This document shows positions 59,609-64,000 of a stretch of 64,000 nucleotides of DNA, in pieces; positions within the stretch are counted from its first letter, which is position 1; each line of letters begins with the position of its first letter. A program made the translations under genes and the position numbers. A model generated the notes under the pieces. That model searched no databases. It saw only the letters and a program-made list of their open reading frames with translations, and had not been told where the DNA came from. Source of the DNA: PCC-7336 sp039817825 (GTDB lineage: Bacteria > Cyanobacteriota > Cyanobacteriia > Thermostichales > PCC-7336). Location: assembly GCA_039817825.1 (NCBI GenBank), contig JBCBVA010000003.1, positions 12,396-76,395 of the forward strand, read 5' to 3'.

Positions 59609-62600
59609 ATGACCCACCAGTTGCGCCACAACGAAACCGCTGAAAAACCTACTTTCCGCAATACGATTGTCGACAAACGAGGATTAAAGAAGCTGATCTC
59701 GTGGGCATTTGCCGAGTACGGTACTGCCCGTACTGCCCAAATGGCAGATGAATTGAAGGGCTTGGGATTCCGCTACGCCACCAAAGCAGGCGTATCGATC
59801 AGTGTAGAAGACCTAGAGATTCCGTCAGAAAAAAAGGAATTGCTCGCACAAGCAGAAGCAGAAATTGAGAATGCTCAAGAGCGCTACACTCGCGGCGAAA
59901 TCACCGAAATTGAGCGCTACCAGAAGGTCATCGACACTTGGAACCAAACCAACGATGACATCAAAAATGCCATGCTTGAGAACTTCCGGATTAACAATCC
60001 GCTCAACTCGGTATACATGATGTCCAACTCTGGAGCACGTGGAAATGTGTCTCAGGTTCGCCAGCTGGTAGGTATGCGGGGTTTGATGGCCAATCCGCGT
60101 GGAGAAATTATTGACTTACCGATTAAAACCAATTTCCGCGAGGGCTTGACAGTTACGGAGTACATCATTTCCTCGTACGGTGCTCGTAAAGGCTTGGTAG
60201 ACACCGCACTGCGGACGGCCGACTCAGGCTACCTGACCCGTCGTTTGGTGGATGTGTCCCAGGACGTCATTGTTCGCGATCAGGACTGCGGTACCGAACG
60301 CGGGATTGTCCTGGAATCCTTGCGGGATTCAGACAAGATCATCATCAACGTTGAAGAACGATTGATCGGTCGCACCGCGGCTCTAGATGTCACGCATCCC
60401 GAAACTGGCGAGGTGTTGGTAGCGCGAAACGAACCCATCAGTCACGAATTAGCTAAGGAAATCGTAGACTCTGGTGTCGAGCAGGTCATGGTGCGATCGC
60501 CTCTGACCTGCGAGGCCAACCGCTCGGTATGTCGGTTATGTTACGGCTGGAGTCTAGCTCATTCTCGACCGGTCGATATCGGTGAAGCTGTGGGAATTAT
60601 TGCCGCACAGTCGATTGGCGAACCGGGTACCCAGCTAACGATGCGTACCTTCCACACTGGTGGTGTATTTACCGGTGAAATTGCCCGTCAGATTAAGGCC
60701 CCGTTTGACGGCAAGATTTCGTTCCCGAAGAAATTCCGTACTCGCCCGCTTCGTACTCGCCACGGAGACGATGCGTTACAGGTTGAAGTCGCCAACACGT
60801 TTAAGCTGGTTGGCAAAGGTAGCAACAAAGAGAGCTTCGAGGCCACACCTGGGTCAACTGTGTTCGTACAGGATGGTCAGGAAGTTAAAGAAGGCCAGAT
60901 GATTGCTGAGGTAGCAGCTTCAGGTAAAACTGCCCGTAAGAGCACGGAAAAGGCTCAGAAAGATGTGGCCACCGATCTCTCGGGTGAGGTTCGGTTCGAT
61001 AGCTTGCCGTTTGAGGAGAAAACTGACCGCCAAGGCAACACCACGTTCATGGTGCAGCGCCAGGGCATTATCTGGGTCATGTCGGGCGAAGTGTACAACT
61101 TACCACCTGGTGCCGAGCCTGTGGTTGAGAACGACGATCGCGTCGAGACAGGCTCCGTGATTGCAGAAACCTCATTGATTACCGAGCACGGTGGTGTCGT
61201 TCGCCTACCCGAGCAGGTAGACGGTAAGGGAGGCCGCGAGGTCGAAATCATTACCGCCTCTGTAGTCCTAGATCGGGCTCAGGTGCGCAGCGAAGCTCAC
61301 TCGGGTCGCGAGCAATACATGTTGGACACCGCTACCGGCCAATCCTTCCTGTTGAAAGCAACCCCTGGCACCAAAGTGGGCAGTGGTGAAATTGTCGCCG
61401 AGTTGCAGGAAACCGAATTCCGTACTCAGATGGGCGGATTGGTCAAGTTTGCTGGCTTAGAAGTGGCTAAGCGCGGCAAAGCCAAGCAGGGATATGAAGT
61501 CACCAAAGGGGGGACAGTTCTGTGGGTACCCGAAGAATCCCACGAAGTAAACAAGGATATCTCGCTGCTGAACGTTGAGGACGGTCAGTACGTCGAGGCC
61601 GGTACTGAGGTAGTCAAGGACATCTTCTGTCAAACCAGTGGCGTGGTCGAGATTGCTCAGAAGAATGACATCCTGCGCGAAATCACTATTAAGCCAGGCA
61701 ACGTTCATCTAATTGACAACCAAGAGGATCTGGAGGTCAAAAGCGGTACGCTCATTCAGCCGGGTCAGCAGGCGATTACTGGAGTGACAGTAGAGACACT
61801 GTCGTACATCGAGCAGTTGGAAACAACCGAAGGTCCCGCAGTGTTGCTGCGTCCGGTGGAAGAATTCACAATTCCCGATGAGCCTTCCGTTCCGAGCCAG
61901 GAATCGACCAACGAAGCGGGTCGCGCCATTCGCCTCAGAGCTGTCCAGCGCTTGCAGTTTAAAGATGGCGAGCGGGTCAAGTCCATTAACGGCGTAGAGT
62001 TGCTCAAAACGCAACTAGTTCTGGAAATTGCGACCGAAGCCCCTCACCTGAAAGCCGATATTGAGCTGGTTCAGGACGAGAGCGATCCTGATTTGCAACG
62101 TTTGCAACTGGTGATCTTGGAAACCCTGCTGGTGCGTCGCGATAATGAGGCCGATCTCACTCAAGGCAGCACTCATACTCGTCTGTTGGTGCAAGAAGGG
62201 GACACAATCGAGCCAGGAGCCATCGTTGCCCGTACCGAGATTCAGGCCAAAGGAGCAGGCATCATCCGCGGTCTGCGCGATGGGGTAGAAATGGTGCGCC
62301 GCTTGCTTACGATTACCGAGGGTGATTTGGTGACTGTGCCCCTAGAGCAGCCCTCCTCTCACGAGGTGGGAGACATTGTGCGCGTGGGCGATGCGCTTGC
62401 CGAAGGAGCTATCGCACCTGAATCCGGTGTCGTCATGGCCGTTGCCAACGACCAGATTACCCTCAGGATTGGACGTCCGTATCTCGTGTCTGCCGGTGCC
62501 ATTCTGCAGGTTGGAGATGGCGATTTGGTCCAGCGAGGAGATAATTTGGCTCTGCTGGTGTACGAACGGGCCAAGACTGGAGACATCATTCAGGGTCTAC

Positions 62601-63505
62601 CTCGTATTGAAGAGCTGCTAGAAGCGCGCAAACCCAAGGAGATGTGCGTTCTCTGCAAGAGTTCTGGTGTGGTTCAACTGACTCGCGATGAGGATCAGCT
62701 CGACATCAAAGTGCTGGAAGGAGATGGTACGGTTTCCGACTACCCGCTGCTACCGGGCCAAAATCCGATTGTGGCGGATGGTCAGCAGGTACAGGCCGGT
62801 GAGCCGCTGACCGATGGCCCGATCAATCCCCACGACCTGTTGGAAGCCTTCTTCGAGTACCACAAGGGTGAAATGGGGATTGACCAAGCGGCCATGTTTG
62901 CCATCCGTGAGGTCCAGCGGTTCTTTGTGAATGAAGTTCAGAATGTTTATCGCTCCCAAGGGGTAGACATCTCTGACAAGCACATTGAGGTCGTGGTTCG
63001 CCAGATGACGTCAAAGGTGCGTGTGGACGATGGTGGAGACACAATTCTGCTGCCTGGCGAATTGGTAGACCTCTATCAGATCCAACAGACAAACTCGACG
63101 ATGGCGATCGCCGGCATGGCCCCTGCTCAATACACTCCTGTATTGTTGGGTATCACCAAAGCCAGCTTGAATACAGACAGCTTCATTTCGGCAGCTAGTT
63201 TCCAAGAGACAACTCGCGTACTGACTGAAGCAGCGATCGAAGGCAAGTCAGACTGGTTGCGCGGTCTCAAAGAGAACGTGATTATAGGTCGATTAATTCC
63301 TGCCGGTACGGGCTTCAATTCCTACAGCGAGGAATCTGATGATTCGGATATCCTGCCAGATGACGGCGATCGTCCGTATCCGGCACCGTCTGTTGGAGGG
63401 GTAACCCTTGCCGATGGAGAAGAGCTAGTTGATGACTTTACTGCGAAGGAAGCAATTTTGAAGGAAGAGCAAAAGCAATCCGGCGGCTCTGATATTGAGC
63501 AGTAG
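59609..63505 (+). CDS. rpoC2: RNA polymerase beta-prime subunit (RpoC2)
   Basis: The C-terminal half of beta-prime, 1298 residues from ATG 59609 (an in-frame start at 59498 adds 37 unlike residues). It includes IVDKRGLKKLISWAF, the trigger-loop region GVFTGEIARQIKAPFDGKI, the long SI3 insertion of repeated sandwich-barrel hybrid motifs (about 340-1000) typical of cyanobacteria, and the end ATxMSK-like KHIEVVVRQMTSKVRVDDGGDT. The stop is 88 bases before a strong terminator, closing the operon. Confidence 0.98.
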   Translation: MTHQLRHNETAEKPTFRNTIVDKRGLKKLISWAFAEYGTARTAQMADELKGLGFRYATKAGVSISVEDLEIPSEKKELLAQAEAEIENAQERYTRGEITEIERYQKVIDTWNQTNDDIKNAMLENFRINNPLNSVYMMSNSGARGNVSQVRQLVGMRGLMANPRGEIIDLPIKTNFREGLTVTEYIISSYGARKGLVDTALRTADSGYLTRRLVDVSQDVIVRDQDCGTERGIVLESLRDSDKIIINVEERLIGRTAALDVTHPETGEVLVARNEPISHELAKEIVDSGVEQVMVRSPLTCEANRSVCRLCYGWSLAHSRPVDIGEAVGIIAAQSIGEPGTQLTMRTFHTGGVFTGEIARQIKAPFDGKISFPKKFRTRPLRTRHGDDALQVEVANTFKLVGKGSNKESFEATPGSTVFVQDGQEVKEGQMIAEVAASGKTARKSTEKAQKDVATDLSGEVRFDSLPFEEKTDRQGNTTFMVQRQGIIWVMSGEVYNLPPGAEPVVENDDRVETGSVIAETSLITEHGGVVRLPEQVDGKGGREVEIITASVVLDRAQVRSEAHSGREQYMLDTATGQSFLLKATPGTKVGSGEIVAELQETEFRTQMGGLVKFAGLEVAKRGKAKQGYEVTKGGTVLWVPEESHEVNKDISLLNVEDGQYVEAGTEVVKDIFCQTSGVVEIAQKNDILREITIKPGNVHLIDNQEDLEVKSGTLIQPGQQAITGVTVETLSYIEQLETTEGPAVLLRPVEEFTIPDEPSVPSQESTNEAGRAIRLRAVQRLQFKDGERVKSINGVELLKTQLVLEIATEAPHLKADIELVQDESDPDLQRLQLVILETLLVRRDNEADLTQGSTHTRLLVQEGDTIEPGAIVARTEIQAKGAGIIRGLRDGVEMVRRLLTITEGDLVTVPLEQPSSHEVGDIVRVGDALAEGAIAPESGVVMAVANDQITLRIGRPYLVSAGAILQVGDGDLVQRGDNLALLVYERAKTGDIIQGLPRIEELLEARKPKEMCVLCKSSGVVQLTRDEDQLDIKVLEGDGTVSDYPLLPGQNPIVADGQQVQAGEPLTDGPINPHDLLEAFFEYHKGEMGIDQAAMFAIREVQRFFVNEVQNVYRSQGVDISDKHIEVVVRQMTSKVRVDDGGDTILLPGELVDLYQIQQTNSTMAIAGMAPAQYTPVLLGITKASLNTDSFISAASFQETTRVLTEAAIEGKSDWLRGLKENVIIGRLIPAGTGFNSYSEESDDSDILPDDGDRPYPAPSVGGVTLADGEELVDDFTAKEAILKEEQKQSGGSDIEQ

Positions 63506-63593
63506 TCCACAAAGTTATATCTCTAAGAGAATAGCTTGACAACCCTGATTGATTTTCTCAACGTTGTTGTACTTCATTACCGAAAGAGGACTA

Positions 63594-63629
63594 GTGTCAG
63601 CGTAGCCCATCTTCGCTGACACATTTTTT
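63594..63629 (+). terminator. Terminator of the rpoB-rpoC1-rpoC2 operon
   Basis: Exact 9-base stem GTGTCAGCG / CGCTGACAC with an 11-base loop, followed by A and six T. Strong rho-independent form. Confidence 0.88.
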
Positions 63630-63723
63630 AAGACAATAGGAAAGAAAACCTATAAATGTACATGATAAACTGTATGCGAAATATTGATTCTTAGCACGTT
63701 TCAATGAAGGTTCAGAATGTCAA

Positions 63724-63957
63724 CTAGCGCCACTTTTGAATGAAAGCGGAAAGGGGTCGCACAATATTTGTAGGAATGATAAGCGAGAGAAGAGCTGATA
63801 TAGGTGCTTTACGATTTAACAACAAGCGTAGTAATGAGGAAGAATATATTCTCGAACTAATGCGATCTTTGCTCCATTTACTACCCAAAAGCATTAATTC
63901 ATAGGCTCTGTGTTGAAGACCTATTTCTGTGTAAATATCAAAATGTTTATGCGCCAA
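63724..63957 (-). pseudogene. Doubtful C-terminal remnant or small gene at the window edge
   Basis: A minus-strand frame from TTG 63957, open back to a stop at about 63994, reading AHKHFDIYTEIGLQHRAYELMLLGSKW...LIIPTNIVRPLSAFIQKWR. The end looks like the last helices of a larger enzyme (possibly a glycosyltransferase), but no start or catalytic part is seen. The surrounding DNA is more AT-rich than the rest of the window. It could be a remnant of a transferred gene. Confidence 0.3.
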
Positions 63958-64000
63958 TTCGGACCAAGCAACCGGTGTAACTTGCTTACTATTTTACCCT

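Noticed and set aside
1..64000. GCGATCGC palindromes as operators or CRISPR-like repeats
   Set aside because: They are the common cyanobacterial HIP1 octamer, spread through coding regions; no regularly spaced repeats were found.

Overview
The window comes from a cyanobacterium that makes beta-carboxysomes. Evidence seen directly: many copies of the HIP1-type palindrome GCGATCGC, a ccmK-ccmK-ccmL-ccmM-ccmN-ccmO cluster, the inducible CO2-uptake NDH-1 genes ndhF3-ndhD3-cupA, photosystem I psaM, ndhN, the split RNA polymerase genes rpoC1/rpoC2, the alkane pair ADO/AAR, and the clock-associated genes ldpA and labA. Moderate GC content and many GTG/TTG starts suggest a Synechococcus-like lineage, but the species cannot be named from this window. 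No rRNA, tRNA, CRISPR array, intact transposase or prophage was seen.

Layout. 0-16 kb: tatA, a short psaM hidden on the minus strand, a secreted protein, a PuuE-like deacetylase, pyrC, a cobalamin methylmutase/methyltransferase pair, a phosphoribulokinase-like kinase, a 1.2 kb gene-poor stretch with several small candidate elements, then a minus-strand group (TPR protein, Ycf45-like R3H ATPase, ldpA, ndhN). 16-27 kb: mtnN, a TerB-like gene, gatB, the hydrocarbon genes ADO and AAR, a GDP-mannose-type nucleotidyltransferase, a DUF2953-GerW pair, a lone DppC-type permease, metG and labA. 27.5-29.5 kb: ftsH. 30-36 kb: the carboxysome operon on the minus strand. 36.7-41.3 kb: ndhF3-ndhD3-cupA, divergent from it. 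41-52.5 kb: membrane and small unknown genes, a YdcF/ElyC-type protein, an FTR1 iron permease, pgk, two molybdenum-cofactor oxidoreductases, a lytic transglycosylase. 52.6-63.5 kb: rpsT-tatD-rpoB-rpoC1-rpoC2, closed by a clear terminator, then a more AT-rich edge.

How the genes work together. NDH-1MS (NdhF3/NdhD3/CupA) hydrates CO2 to bicarbonate at the thylakoid. The ccm products build the shell and Rubisco matrix in which CcmM and Rubisco use it. ndhN, psaM and ftsH serve the photosynthetic membrane, and pgk feeds on Calvin-cycle output. The kinase at 8.5 kb may or may not belong to that cycle.

The most unusual things here are: a roughly 105 bp MITE-like repeat in five copies; a second TIR repeat, one copy of which sits inside the ccm operon between ccmM and ccmN; a CcmN with a very long linker and a non-terminal encapsulation-type helix; a CcmM that keeps the gamma-carbonic-anhydrase residues and has disulfide-type cysteine pairs only in SSU-like modules 1 and 3; a PRK-like kinase lacking the P-loop redox cysteine; and an Ala/Glu-rich tail on RpoB.
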